Positions 22,501 to 35,014 of a DNA stretch of 64,000 nt are shown one piece after another. The DNA is taken from the NCBI GenBank assembly GCA_016858145.1, contig JAEHOE010000064.1, forward strand, positions 186,001 to 250,000, read 5' to 3'. The DNA comes from Edaphochlamys debaryana. Taxonomy: Eukaryota > Chlorophyta > Chlorophyceae > Chlamydomonadales. The first letter of the stretch is position 1, and the number at the start of each line of letters is the position of its first letter. A program made the position numbers and the translations under genes. The notes below the pieces were generated by a model. The model was given only the letters and a program-made list of their open reading frames with translations. It had not been told where the DNA came from and did no database searches.

Positions 22501-25500
22501 AACGGTGGGGACGCGGTGTGACGTAGTGCACCTACTACTGAGCGCCAATGTGCTCATGAATCATGAGTCATGATTGCAGTCATGATTGCATAGCGCGCGG
22601 AACGGGGAGCCTACTCCCTAGCGTCGAGTCAACGCCCGTGGTCTCACCTCGCAAGCCCCGGTACGCTACCACAGCGGACCGGCCGTCCCGCAACCGCACC
22701 GCCTGTGGCGCAGGAAAGCCGTGAGCCGCCGGAAAGGTGAAAGCGGTTATAGGCGTAACGATAGGAAAACGGATTGCGGATCCCGTATGCAGACCCCATT
22801 TTTGCACCCGACCTGCACCTCCCTCTGATACACCCCAAGGGCAGCTTCCATTCGGAACCCCCAGTTGAACGCACCGCGTTGTTCCTTGAGATGGCGCCGA
22901 GCTCGCCCTCCGCCAGATCCGTCTCCATGAGCGTGAATGAAGCCGCCAGCGCGTCCAACCAACACACGCTGGGGCCCGACCAGGCCCCCGCCAGGCCCCG
23001 CACGCTCGGGGCCCAACCGCTGAAGTTGCTGGATTCGGGGGCCATTTCGTCAGTCGCCCCCGGTTCCGGTAACCGGTCTGGCCGGCTCTCGCCGTCGGTC
23101 CGCGCCCGCAGCGCCGGCAGGAACAGGCGGCTTGCGCTTGGCTCGGCGGCAGGCCGCGGGGAGCCTGGGCCTGGCTCGATTCCGCGTGGCAGGGCCCCGC
23201 TTAGTACGGCAGCGCCGGGCGATCCCATGACTAATGCGGCAAGGCCCAGGGTGCGCAGCGAGAACGGCGACTTGGGATTGCTCGGGTTGCTCGGGTTGGA
23301 GGGCATGGAGGTCAGCGGCGCTAGGGCGGCGGCCAGCTGCCAAGCCCCAACCTCGGGGGCCGACAGCACAGGTTGGTTAGCGCCGGAGAGTGCCTGGCCC
23401 TGGCCTGGGCCCGTCGTGGGCTCCGGTCCGAAGACCTGCTGAGCGTATCCTGCGCCGCTGGGCCCGGGTGACGCCAACGGCGTCTCGATGCACGGAGTGG
23501 GCGGGCCCAAGCCGCTGAGGCCCAGGGTTTGGAGGCCAGACATCCGGCGCTCGCCCGCGCTCGTCGGCCGGCGGTTGTTTGCGGTTGCGGCCGCGAGGCC
23601 GTTCATGACCGCGACGCTCCCTCGCCGCTTGTTACGTTCGCTCGGGTGGCGCGCGGCAGAGAGAAGGCCGCGCGCGTGGATGGCCGATTCGGCCAGGTGC
23701 TCGTCCAACGCGTGGACGAGCACCAGCTCGCCGTCCGGGTGCGAGAGCAGCTCGTCCGGCCAATCTTGGCCGAGCAGGGCGAGCTGTGCGGCGACCGCGA
23801 AGGCCAGGGCTCGGGCTGGGTCCACAAAGGCGATCAGGAAGGAGTCGCCCTCTGCGGGGCGGAGCGGCGGCGGCGGCGGGTGGGAGTGGGCTCCCTTACA
23901 CATGCGTGCATGGAGCTAGCTTGGGCCACGAGCAAGCCGGACTGATAGAGAGAGCAGAAAACAAGCATACCGTAGCATGCAGCAGGTATCGTACAGCATG
24001 CGGTGTGTTTCACACAAGCCTTTCAGGCCTGCAGCCCCCACCGGTCGCGCTCTCGTAGCCGTCGTGCTCTGCCAGGAGCTGCCGAATGGTGGCGTGGTGC
24101 GTCTTGACGGCGGCATCCATTGCCGCCACTGGCACCTGCTCCCACATTGTGGTGCTGTTCTGAATGTCTGCGGGGAGGGCAAGAGGCAGGTTATCACCAG
24201 GTTTGAAACAGAGATAGAACCGGTGAGTAGGACGGGGTGTGCGCTTGAGGGTGCCTGCCACCCCAGAGTTGGCACACTGTGCTGGTGCTCTACATGTCTG
24301 CTGTGGGCAGAAGCTAGGCATGATAAGGAGCATTTTGGCGAGGAACTAAACTTGCAGAGTAAGTTGCAGTTAGCCCACCTGTCACCAGCAGCGTCGTGTC
24401 AGGCCCGACGCGCGGCGCAATCACGCGCCCCAGCAGGTCCCTGTGCCGCTGCCGCCGCCGCCGCTGCAGCGCCAGCACAGCGGCCGCGAGAACCGCCACA
24501 AGCGCCACCACCGCCGCCGCCACCACGACGCCCGCCAGAGCTCCGCCGCTCAGCGCTTTCTTGGCCGAGCCAGCTGCGAGGTAGAGGCGGTGTGCCATCA
24601 ACATTAGGGAAAGGGGCAGTGCGTCCTAACGCGACCTCACTGCGTCCTGACGGCTTCGTTGGCGCAGATCACACCGTTTTTCAGTGCACACCACTGCATA
24701 AGCAGAGCCGCTGACAGCCCCTCGCCCCTCGCACCATGCGTCACGGGCGGTCGCCACGGCGGAGCGGAGATGCTCGCAGCGTACTTTTCCCGCACAGTCA
24801 CCGGATCAAACGCCGTGTTCACGTAGCCGAAGAAGCGGGTCAGCAGCGCCAGGGCCGCCTCGCGGGCAGCCGCCGGATCGCGGGAGGCCGCGGAGGCGTT
24901 GGCGGCGCCGCCGGGGGCGGGCGCAAGCTCCAGGGCCGCGTGGGAGAGGGCGTACTTGAACCAGTTCACCTGCGCGGGCGGCAGGAACGCAGGTCTAGTT
25001 GCACAACGCGCATGTAAAAGCCAATTGTGGCATAGTGCTGAGCACTGGACACAGGCGCTGGTCCGTCGCCAGGGCATTCCGTATGCAGCTTAGCCTCCAC
25101 AGCAGGCCCCTGCGGGCGGGGCCGCCCCAGGCCAGCGCCGCCACCCAAGCCCCGGCCGCTTCCGCCTCGCCCCGCCCTCGCCGCCCCCCACGGCCGCACA
25201 CCTCCACGGGGGACTGAATGTCCGGCGCCGAGTTGGGGTGGTGCACGGCGTGCCACAGCGCCTGGAGGTACGCGTCCACCGCCGCCGCGTCCTCCAGCCC
25301 CGCCGCCGCCGCCAGCGGCCGTAGATCTGGCGCCGCCGCCGCGCCGCCGCCCTCCAGCACCGTCCACCAGGGCGTGGCGGCGTAGCCGGAGCAGTTCTGA
25401 GCATCGCCGTCGGTGCGGACTTCGTAGCCCAGCGGCCGGCGCAGACCGTCCGTGTAGGCCTGAGCATGAGTGGGTAAAACAGGGACTCAAAATCGGGACC

Positions 25501-28004
25501 TGTGCTTATTGTCTGGCCAGAGTCCACCCAAGGGCACGAGCAGTGGAGCCGCTGGCACAGTTTCCACCCGCCTACTTGTTGCACTAGTTTGCGCGAGCTG
25601 ACCGGACGGTCCCGCCACGGTCGGCCGCTGGCCCCACCTGGCGAGCCGCGCGGTAGCCCGAGACACAGCTCCGGGCCGTCAGCTGCGGGCAGCGAGGGAG
25701 CGGGCAACAGCGAGTTGCACTGGGTCCAGCAGAGGCCGTCAAGCCCAACACCAAGCCCAGCCAAGCTTAGCTGCCCAAGAGGCCCACCTGCAACGCCACC
25801 GTGTCCGCCAGTGCGCCCTCGTTTATGCCGGGTCCTACGGGGAAGGGCAAAAGCAAGCAGCAAGCAGAACTGGGCGTGCAGCTCCCATGGCGCCATCCAC
25901 TCGGCGGTATGTACCTCAACGCGCAAGGACTCCCTGGCGTCGGCGCGATCCCGTTCAGCAACAAACACCCCATGGCGCTAGCCCTAGTCCACCAGGCCCG
26001 CAAAGTCACGAGGCCCCCGCCCCCGTCACAGCTCACCCTTTGTGAACACGCTGCTGGTATAGCTGAATACGGCATGGATGCCGTACGCGGCCGAGTACGG
26101 CGCCCGGTTGATCAAGCGCGCGCGTGACTCTGCTGGCTGCCCCAGCGCCGCCACCGCCGCCGCCTCGAGCGCCGCAAACGCCTCCAGCACCGCCCCGCCA
26201 ACCGCCAACTGATGCCCCCGCTGCCGTACGGCTGTCTCGGCCGCGGCTGCCGCGGGCGAGCCCCAACGCCTCAGGTACAACAGGTCGTGGTTCACACTGT
26301 GAGAGCACAGCTGCCGGGTGCATGGCACAAGGGGCCAGCCGCCGCCCGGCTCCCGACTCATGACTAATCGGCTTCCAGGCAGCGGTGCAACGCCCAACCG
26401 CCCGGGCTGCCGTAGTGCGGCTGACGACATGTACGGCAAAGCGGCGTCGTACTCCAGTGTCAGCAGACAATCGCCTGAGAGGAAGGCCGGGCTGACGCCG
26501 CGGCAGGTGCCGGGCGGCTCCGGCGCGTTGTACTGCAGGAGCTTAGTCAGGATGTCGGCGGCGGCGCGCCATCCCGTACTGTTGACCAACGGTACCGCAT
26601 CCGGCGGAGGGGTCTCGATCAGGTCAAATGCATAGCCCTGCTGCGTGCCGCCGCTCTGTACGATGCTGGCAGCAATGGCGGCAAACACGTCCCCGTGGCG
26701 CCCGCACGCCGAGTCCGCGGTTACGCACAGGCCGTAGCGCGGCATGACCCAGTCCGCTGCAGTGCTTCCGTTGCTGCTGCCGCTGCCGCCTCCGTCGCCG
26801 CTGCCGCTGCCGCCGCCGCTACCGCCGCCGCCGCCACCAGCACCGCGGCTGCCGCCGCCGCCGCTGACGGCGCCAGCGTGGGCCTGCAAGAGCGCCTGCA
26901 GCTCATCCCAGTCCTCCGGTGGCGCAGTGTCCTGCACCGCCCCCGCTTCATGAAGCGCCGCCATCGCATCCGGCCGATAGAACATCAGCAGGTAGGTCCG
27001 GGGATGGATCGGGCCGGTCGGCGCGCCCGTGGATGTGCACGCATTTTCCGGCACGTGGTTATGGCCCACCAGCGCGCGAGCGCCCGCCGGCAGGTATTCG
27101 GTTGCCATGAGAAAGTCGTACAACGGAATTGCCGACACGTCAGTCATGACTAACGCGTAGCTGTTGTCATCAGCGGGGCGGTCGGCTAGGTCGTGGACCT
27201 CAAGGGCGCTGGCGATTGCGGCTGGGGGCGGCAAGCGATCGGGCGTTGACGCAGCGTAGCGCTCCAGAGAGGGGACTGCTGGGAGGGCGGCCTGAAGCCA
27301 GTCCGAGAAGACGCCGTTGTGCCACGCGGGGTGTTCCAGCCATGGCACGGGCTGCGGAGCGGCGGGGAGGGGAACGGGGACAGACGGGTTGATTCCCGCG
27401 GAAACGGAACAGAGCTACGTCTGCGAACAACGCAGGAACTCATGTCGGTTCCTTCACGCGGGACAACCTAGGGCCGGCCAAGAAAGGCGGGGGAGGGCTT
27501 AGGAGGGGCGGCGGGGAGGGGAGGCGGGGAGGGGAGGGGAGGCTGGTTCGGGGTTGGGGGCTAGGGCCTCTGGAGGCCTAGGGCGCCAGAGGTCGCGAGC
27601 GGTCCGTACACGAATGCCCATAGCCGAAGACCATGCACCCATCAATCAAGCTGGGGCACGAGAGCAAAACTCCTCGGTCCCACCATCCTACCATGGTCCC
27701 ATTTGTCGCAATGAGACCTGCTGCGCAGGCGGTAGAGGCGCCTATGCTTTCAACAGCTGATGCAACGTCAGCTCCGCTAAGCCCGAACCTGCGGTGCATG
27801 TGCTCGACAGTCGTTTTCGGCGCACTCAGGCGTGCAGTCAGGCATCATCGGCTTGTATGATTGTGAGGACCTCTGTGCGACCTACCTTGCCGTGAGGCCT
27901 GCCGAAAGCGCGTCGGCGCAATTTCGGTCGAGCGCCGCGCCCACAGGCCAGAGCAGCACGGCCAGTAGCGCACAGTATACAAGAGGTTGATGCGGAGATC
28001 GCAT
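19510..28004 (-). CDS. Receptor-like class III nucleotide cyclase with two catalytic domains
   Basis: Sixteen in-phase exons give 1755 residues: 28004-27886, 27788-27692, 27414-26037, 25834-25788, 25459-25202, 24969-24675, 24573-24379, 24167-24042, 23851-22875, 22702-22648, 22477-21447, 21022-20813, 20605-20567, 20431-20262, 19993-19920 and 19706-19510. The start gives a clear signal peptide. About 700 residues of ectodomain resemble bacterial solute-binding proteins. One membrane helix (about residues 745-767) is followed by Arg-rich sequence. Domain 1 has DIQNST (Asp797) and ATEGDSF (Asp841), then a long low-complexity insert, then GLRVRMGLHSG. Domain 2 has VVGAST, EGGDG (Asp1569), GLRVKVGLDSG and SYRGRVMNRAARIA, ending with LGPMGLKGITHP. 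It would make cAMP or cGMP at the plasma or ciliary membrane in response to a ligand. Nucleotide choice cannot be read, because the specificity position is not Lys or Glu in canonical context. The exon 2 to 3 junction is the least certain. Confidence 0.85.
21122..21155 (-). repeat. Intronic echo of a cyclase exon acceptor region
   Basis: About 34 bases resemble 21013-21048, which spans the acceptor of the exon starting at 21022 (first domain-2 codons). In the echo CTGCAG becomes a changed GTGCAG-like sequence. Confidence 0.7.
22108..22133 (-). repeat. Hexamer repeat coding Asp-Pro
   Basis: GGATCT is repeated about four times within the cyclase exon 22477-21447 and is read as alternating Asp-Pro in the linker between the catalytic domains. 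Confidence 0.85.
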
Positions 28005-29179
28005 TGCGCCCCGCAGGAGAGCGCCGCGGCTGGGCGCGCAAACCACTTGGAGATGGCCTCACATAGCAGCAGACGTGCGATTGCTTTCGGACGTCGTTGC
28101 GAGAGTAGAGTACGCTATGATGTAACACATGGGCATTTGGCGCTGATACCCGCGAACTCGCACTCGAGGGTAACGAACTGTGAGTCGCGTGAGTACGTGA
28201 ACGACTTGAGCGCCAATGATGCAGCTGGCTGGGCCAACCCGGCCGGCCAAGGAAACATACACGACATCGGGCTTACAACGGCTGCGAGCATGAGTAACTC
28301 CGCCTGAAAGGCATGGGTTTCCCGGCCGGGTCCTTTGGCTGTCCCCGCGCTCTAGCCCCTGTGGCAAAAGGCAGCCCCATCTTCTCCAACCCAACACACA
28401 GAGCATGAATGCCTAACTGATATCTCTCCCTTAGTTCCGGTCCCGTCCCGCACGCCGGAAGCGCCCTGCAAGCCTTTGCAACCGCAGGCCCCAAGCCTCC
28501 CCAAGCGTCAGCAAGTCAGCACATCTGCAGCCTCCGCCATCTCTCCCCTAACGCCTGCCATTCCACCCAAAGTCGTATTACGGTAGAGAGCTTCCTAACC
28601 TCCTGGAGGCACCTAACTTATCTATGCCAATACCACGGCGTCCTGTGGCTGACCGACCCAAGCGTCACACACGCGCGCACGCTACCGAGCGCGCGCACAC
28701 AAATTAGTACATCCACGCCCACACCAGCACTTGCGGTAATGCCTTATTGTGTCGCGGCTTGCTCCGCCCTTTCGGCGGCTGTGTCCTAAGGATTGCCCCC
28801 TGGTCTTGGACAGCGGGGCGAGGAATGTCGGCAGCCCCACAGTCGCCCGCAGTCGTTGAGAAGTGCCCTGCCCGGCACCACCGCCTCGCCTCCCACCTCC
28901 TCCCCGCAGCACTCGTCCCCATTACAGGCGCACACAGCACCGGCGCATGCAAGAGGCACACACAACTACAAATGCACGCACAGCCGCCACGCCAACGCAC
29001 CTACAGCCCGCTGCTCACTGCCATCCCAGGTAGTGCCCCCACGCACACGCGCCTGCTCCCGCACACCTCCCCATCCGAGCCAACACACAGTCAATCGATG
29101 ACCGCTGCCTACCCCATGCTTCTGTGCCGACCAATGCTTAGGCCCCAAGAGGTCCGGCAGCACAAAAGCCAGGCCCCTC
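28005..29179. other. Cyclase upstream region and 3' region of the low-complexity gene
   Basis: Both flanking genes are on the minus strand. A TGTAA signal for the upstream gene is at 28922-28926. The rest, nearer 28004, must hold the cyclase promoter and 5' UTR. No coding sequence is supported. Confidence 0.5.
28922..28926 (-). terminator. TGTAA polyadenylation signal
   Basis: TTACA on the + strand, about 255 bases past the stop of the low-complexity gene at 29180. Confidence 0.55.
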
Positions 29180-32100
29180 TCAGGCCCCGACCATGCTGAC
29201 CTGCCCCAACCGGCTCGGCCGCCCGGGCCCAGGCCCCATGCCGACCGAAGCCGCGCCGCCCACGCTGCCGTACCCTAGGTTGGTCGCCGGCAGCTGCGGG
29301 CCCCGAGCTGTGGGCTGCAGGCTGGTCCCGTTCCAACTCGCGCGGTGCCCGTGCTTGGGCTCACGTGAGAGCGCTGAGTCACTGTCGTACTCACGTGCCG
29401 GTACGGACGGCATAGACGCGCGCATGGCCTCGGCCTGTAACGCCTGGTGCGTGGCGTTCCCGAACCGTGAGCGGCCGTGGATGCTGCCACCCGACATGCC
29501 CGGTATCTGCCCCGAGCCCGGGCCCGCGCCGCCGCCGGAACCGTTGCTGCTGGCGCCTCCGTTGCTGCTGCGGGACTGCAGGTCCTGTGGGGACAAGGAA
29601 TCCGGGCACAGAATTAAGCAACTGGTTTAGGAGAGAAGGACGGGTTCATAGGGTTTGAGGTGTAAGCACAGCCCCACAGCCGAAGCGCAGAGCCAGCCCT
29701 TCCCTGTTCCCCTCTGTGAAATCAGGCCCCCAGGCCCCAACCTGGCTGCCACACACCCGCCTCAAGCCAAGCGCGCCCGGCCGCTCACCTGCGAGAAGCC
29801 GCCCAGCAGGCCGCCGCTGTGGTAGGGCGAGCCGCTCTCCGACGCACGCGAGCCGCTCTGGCTGGGCGGCCGGATGGACGGCAGCAAGAGCTCGGTGCCG
29901 TTCAGCGACTGCCGCGGCGACCCCAGCGCTCCGGAACCCACGGACCCCAGCCCGCTGGGCCGCTGCCGCAGCGGCGACGCCTCGGCCGGCGGCAACAGGC
30001 CGCCGCCTCCGCCCCCGATCCCGACTTGCGGCGCCGAGTTGACTGCCATGAGCGTTGCGTCGTTGGCGGCCGATTGGCGCTTGGGCCGCATGGGTGAGGC
30101 GCCCGTGACGCTGCCAATTCGCGGAGAGCCGCCCGTGATGCTGACGTTTCGGGACGCGTCGTGCGCGAGCGGGGAGCCGTCGTGGCTTACGGAGGGGCCG
30201 CTAGGGCCCAGAATGCTGCTGCCGACCCGGGAGAACCGAGTCATCGAGGGAGCGGAGACCGCGCCCGAGGCGGGCGCGGAGAGCGTGCCTGACACAGGCA
30301 AGCCTGACGCCGACAGGCCGCCGCTGCCGGTGCCCGTCGGGACGGATTGGACGGGCCGCGCCGCCGTCGCGGGGAGCGACAGCATGCGGGCCGCCACGTC
30401 AAGGGGGTCATCGTCATCTTTGGTTAGCGATACAAAGTCACTGCGGGTGGAGGGGCAGCGGGAGGAGTTGAGTCGGGTGGGGCGGTCGAGACGGTGAGCA
30501 GTTGGAGGGCGGTGTGGCATCGGTGTCTCCATTCCTCAGTACGCAACTGCTGCCCGCACTCAAGGCTCCCAAGTACGCACCCAGCCCCCGTACCCTCAGC
30601 CCTGCTCCTCACCTCTTAACGTTACGTATCGAGCGTTTCTGCTCGGGTGCGCCGCGGGAGCTAATATCCGCCCCCGGCCGCGGCTCCGAGGGCGGCTGAG
30701 GGCGCGCCCCTGCCCAAGTCGCTTCTTTGCCGGCGCCAGGCGGCTGGAAGGAATTGAGCATCTCATCGACGTCGAAGTCGTCGGTTTTGGTGGTTTCGGA
30801 CTTGTGCGGCGCCGCCGGGTGAAACCCGGCGTGCGGCGCGTGCGCCGGCCCCGTTGAACTCCCGGCGGCGGCGGCCGCCACTTTGGCGGGTGGCGCCTTG
30901 GCCGCCGACGGCCCGGCCCCGCCGTCGCTTGACGGCAGCACGAGCGTCCGTTTGCTGCGCCCGGCGGCGGCCGCGTGGGCCGGCGGCGGCGTGGGGTGCA
31001 GCGGCGACTCGCCCGGTACAGACACGCGCTCCTTGGCCACTACACTTCGCCCTGCACCCAGGGAGATCCGTTCCGACATGGGCGGTTCTTCCGACATGGT
31101 GAGGCTGATGCGCTCCCGCCCGCCGCCACCCGGACGGTCCGACTGCGGCCCCGGCGGCGGCTGAAGGTGCACGATCCCGCCGCCCTCGGACTCCTTCCGC
31201 TGCGGCAGCCGCAGCGGGATGTTGGCCGGCGGCGGCTGCGACGGCGGCGTGGGGTGCGACACGCTGCCGGGCCCGTGCCCAGGCCCAGGCCCGGGCCCGC
31301 CTGGGCCTCCCCCGGGCTTGAAAGGCGCCGTCGTGACCGAATGAGTCACGCTGCGCTGCTCGTCCTCCCATTTCCGGGCGGTGGAGTTGTCCGTCGTTAT
31401 GTCCCGCTGCCCGCCACCCGGCTCCGCAAACCGCGTGTGCGAGTGCGTCTCCTCCAGCTCCTCCCCCGAATCGCGGTCCGTCCGCTCCGACCGCTTTTCC
31501 GCGATCCGCACCCCGCCCTTGGCCTTACCACCGCCCGCGCCAGCGCCCCCGGCCAGCCCGGCCCCCGTCCCGCTGGCCCCAGACTTGGCGCCGCCGCCCC
31601 CACTGCTGACCCCTCCGCCTCCGCCTCCTGTTCCGCCTCCGCCGCCGCCGCCGTCCTCGTCGTCCTCGTCCGACGCCACGATCTTGACCCGGACCTTTTC
31701 CCGCTTGGCCGATTTGAGCGCGGCTTTCTGGGCGGCCTTGGCCGCGGCCGCAGCCTGCGCCGCGGCCTTGGCCGCAGCCCGCTCCTGCAGTACCTTCAGC
31801 TGCTGCAGGCGGGATAGCTGCGGCTCGTCGTCGCCTGTGCCCACGTCGTCCTCGTCTCGCTTGGTCTGCCAGTACTGGGAGGCCGCCGAGGCCGCGTAGG
31901 CCGCGGCGGTGCCCACGTTGGCCGCCCCAGGCTTGCCCCCCGCGGTGACGGAGGTCCCCGCCGCGGACACGGCCGAGGCGGCTGCAGGGAGGCGGCGGGA
32001 GGGGGGGCATGGGTTGGATGGGCGAGTGGTTGAAAGCGAAAGCCTGAGCCACGCGAGCGCCGCCCACGCGCCAGCCATCCCGGACGGGATCCGCAACCAC

Positions 32101-33699
32101 TTCCGCTACCCCGCGCCCAGCAGCCGCGCCCAGCAACAACACACCCACTACCCCTCCAACCCCCCATCAACCACCGGTAAGCCCCCAAGAAAACACACAC
32201 ACACCCTTTCGGTTCCGTATCTACGACCGGCCGGCTAATTACCGCGCCTACGCTTTTCCTGGCCCTTTAAACGAGCAGCCCTGAACACACACACCCTCTG
32301 GGTCTGGCCGGGCTTTCTACTTGCTTACAGATTCCTCGTACCCCAACACATACACACGCACACACGCACCCGACTTGGCCGACGCCAGCGCCTGCGCCTT
32401 GGCCTTCTGCTCCGCCCGCTTGCGCATGCGCAGCTCCCGGATGCGCTCCTCCTCGGGGTCGTACTCGTCGTCGCCGTCGTCGGAGGACTCCTCGCTGTCA
32501 CTGGCCTCGCGGTCCTGGCGCCGCATGGCCGCGGACTTGGGCGCCTGGGGAGGGGTGGAGGGGTGGGGTGGAGAGGGGTGGAAGGGGTGGAAGGGGTGGA
32601 AGGGGTGGAAAGGGTGGAAAGGGTGGAAGGGTTGAGAGGGGTGGAAGGGTGGAAGGGATGGAAGGGGAGGGGGGGAGAGGGGTGAAAGACATGGAAGGGA
32701 TGGAGCGGTGGGGCTGGGGGCGTGCAGGTGGAGGTGGGAGCTGTGGCCAGCGATGGGCCTCAGGAGGAGAGAGGCAGGTGTAGCTACAATGGATCGACCG
32801 CCTCGAGCCCGCCAGCACTGCCTTGATCCCAGCCATACCCTCCGCCCCGCCGGCCTCCCGCCCCCGGTCACCTTTCTCCCTGCCGTCAGCGCGCGGACCG
32901 CCGCGCCCTCATACTCGCTGTAGTCATCCGCCTTGACCTTCTTCTTCCGACAGAACGCGTTCACGTAATCCTCGCGCTCGTCCTCCGATGTCGATTCGTC
33001 CTCGTAGATGAATCCATCCAGGTCGTCGTCCTCGCTGTCCACATCAAAGTCGTCTCTCCGAGCGATGCGCTGTGCTAAAGATTTGCCGTTCTGAGAGCGG
33101 GGCGTGCTGTCGTTGGACCGTGCCCCGCCCGCGTTCGAGCCATGGTTGCTGCTGCCCTTCTCCTGCTTGGTCACGCTCCGGCTGGATGAGGCTGCAGACT
33201 GCATCGGGGACGTCGTGGACTGCACCGCGAGATTGTGTTTCAGCTTGTCCACCAACCCGCCCTTCTGCCCGCCATACACTACTTTCTGTGGGACCGGTGC
33301 GAGGGAGGGGCGGGGAGGGTGTGCCGTCAGGGCTCACGTGAGCGGGAGGGAGGGTTGGAGGAAGGGTTGGGCAGACGAGCCCCTGATCCCATGGCCCAGC
33401 GTCAGTGCTTTCGCTGCTGACTCAAAGCACACGTATTCCCGGCGGGCAACTGGACGTGGTGCCGCGGGGACTGGAGGGACGCGGGCGACTGGTGCCGGGC
33501 GTGTGACAGACGCGCCTGACGGCCCGACGGCGTCCCCAGGCGTCCCCGCTCCAACCCCACGAGCCCCGCTCGCCTTGGGGTCCGCGACGGCAATCGGGCC
33601 TTTCCGGTCCTTTGGCGAGTTCGGGCCCTCGCTTCCAGAGCCTCCCTGCGGGGCACCAACGTAATGCAGGCATCTCCTTGGGGAACGAGCTCGCGACAT
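29180..33699 (-). CDS. Unknown low-complexity protein with acidic and basic tracts
   Basis: I do not recognise this protein. Six in-phase exons (33699-33433, 33285-32872, 32544-32370, 31981-30613, 30440-29789, 29584-29180) give 1093 residues. Residues 1-90 are Arg/Pro/Gly-rich. Next come a stretch with DDFDVDSEDDDLDGF and a Lys-rich KKKVKADDYSEYEG, a very acidic DSEESSDDGDDEYDPEEE run and an Arg/Lys/Ala helix. A long Ala/Lys coiled-coil-like segment (about 31740-31900), Gly/Pro/Ser-rich linkers, a second DDFDVDEMLNSF motif and a Ser/Gly-rich tail follow. DDFDVD appears twice, near both ends, and may be a short binding motif. The alternation of acidic and basic runs recalls chromatin or ciliary scaffold proteins, but this is only an impression. 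The start at 33699 was chosen because its exon splices in phase to the next. Confidence 0.6.
32550..32690. repeat. GGAAGGGGT-type minisatellite in an intron
   Basis: A G-rich tract of tandem 9-10-base units (GGAAGGGGT variants) next to the acceptor of the exon starting at 32544. Confidence 0.9.
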
Positions 33700-35014
33700 C
33701 CCTTGCTGAGGCACAACTGCAACCCTTGACTGAACGCATCAGCATCAAGCTGCGCCACGGGCCTGCTCTGCGCAAGACGGCCTGTTGAGCGCCTGCTGCT
33801 ATTCGATGGCCCTTACCTGCTTGCCCAGTTCAAGCTTAGCAGGGCTCGGTTGTCCGCCATGGCCCTGTGTGATGCGGTTAGCTGTTGAGGCTGGTATTCC
33901 GCCCTTCCCGGCCGCTGGGTGCCCTTGGCCCTGGGCACCCTGAGCGCCAGAGCTCGCTCCGGCGCCCATCGCTGAACGTTAAGGTGCTTCCTCCTTAACG
34001 CCGTAGGCTTGCTAAGCGCCGGGTCGTGGAGATGGGCCCGGCCTGTCGCCGGGCAGCCCACGCCGAGCCCTATAAGGAGCGCATATTTTGGCGCTCATTT
34101 ATGTCACATGACAAGGCGTCAAGAAACAAAGCACTGGCGAGAGCAAGAATGTGTGCCTGAATGTCTCGGTTCGCAAAAGCCTGTGGCGTCGATGTGTGTC
34201 GCGTTGACAGTCTGTAAAGCGCGCCTTTCCTACTAGTATTCAGTCTGCCAGAGCTGGTGTGGGCGAACCACCGCTCGGCCGGTGATGCTCATCAGGAGGT
34301 CCGAGCCAGGTCTTCCCAGCCGTCTCAGGACATGCGGTCACAGCAAAACATCTGACGCGAGCTTTCACAAGCGGTGGATCAATCGGGGGGCAAGGGGGGA
34401 AGCAAGGGGGGCGCTAGCTGGGCGCTGGCAGCTCCGCACCTTGCCGACATGCGCGGACATGTCGCGGCCAGGACCCCGCCAGGCACCGCTGGGGACCCCA
34501 CCCGTCCCCCAGTCTCCACCAGTCAAGCTTACTGCAAGCGAATGTTGTCTGAGACCTCGGTAGCAAGAGGGTTTGGTAGTGGCTGCTGGTCCCCATCCCA
34601 CCCCGTCCCCAGTCGGGATGCCTCGCCGACGCCCCACCCCATCACCCCCCGCTGCACTTTCCTTGGTTGCTGGTCCTTCTCTACAGTCGTATCGCACCAG
34701 GCCCACCCAAGATACTTCGCCTTTGGCATCCGTGTCCACCCGCCTTCTACAGGCTGTAGAAGTGGAGCGGGGTTGTCGTAACGCACCGTACTGGCAAACC
34801 CGTGCCGGCGCGGGCACATGGGACCTCGTCACCCGCGGTCTACCGTTCAATTCCCTTCCCCAGCCGCAGCCAGCAGGTGTATCGCATATTACAAGTACGC
34901 GAGAGCTAGCAACAGGCGACTACCAGCGACCGTCGGGTGCAGGTCGCCCCGCAGCGGCTGAGGTGCACGTCTCCTGCGACCCATCCCGCAAACCATTGCT
35001 TCTATCTTGGATCA
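33700..35014. promoter_or_regulatory. Divergent intergenic region
   Basis: 1.3 kb between the starts of the low-complexity gene (-) and the Cys-rich gene (+). It contains CCCTATAAGG near 34068-34077 and an AT-rich patch near 34081-34110 that could be core promoter elements. No further gene is supported. Confidence 0.4.

Noticed and set aside
33817..33860. Possible first exon (MADNRALLSLNWAS then a GTAAGG donor) for the low-complexity gene
   Set aside because: Its phase 2 end does not match a good acceptor in the frame that leads to the next conserved exon. The ATG at 33699 joins in phase without it.
34840..34862. GTTCAATTCCC, like a tRNA T-loop
   Set aside because: No cloverleaf can be drawn from the flanking bases.
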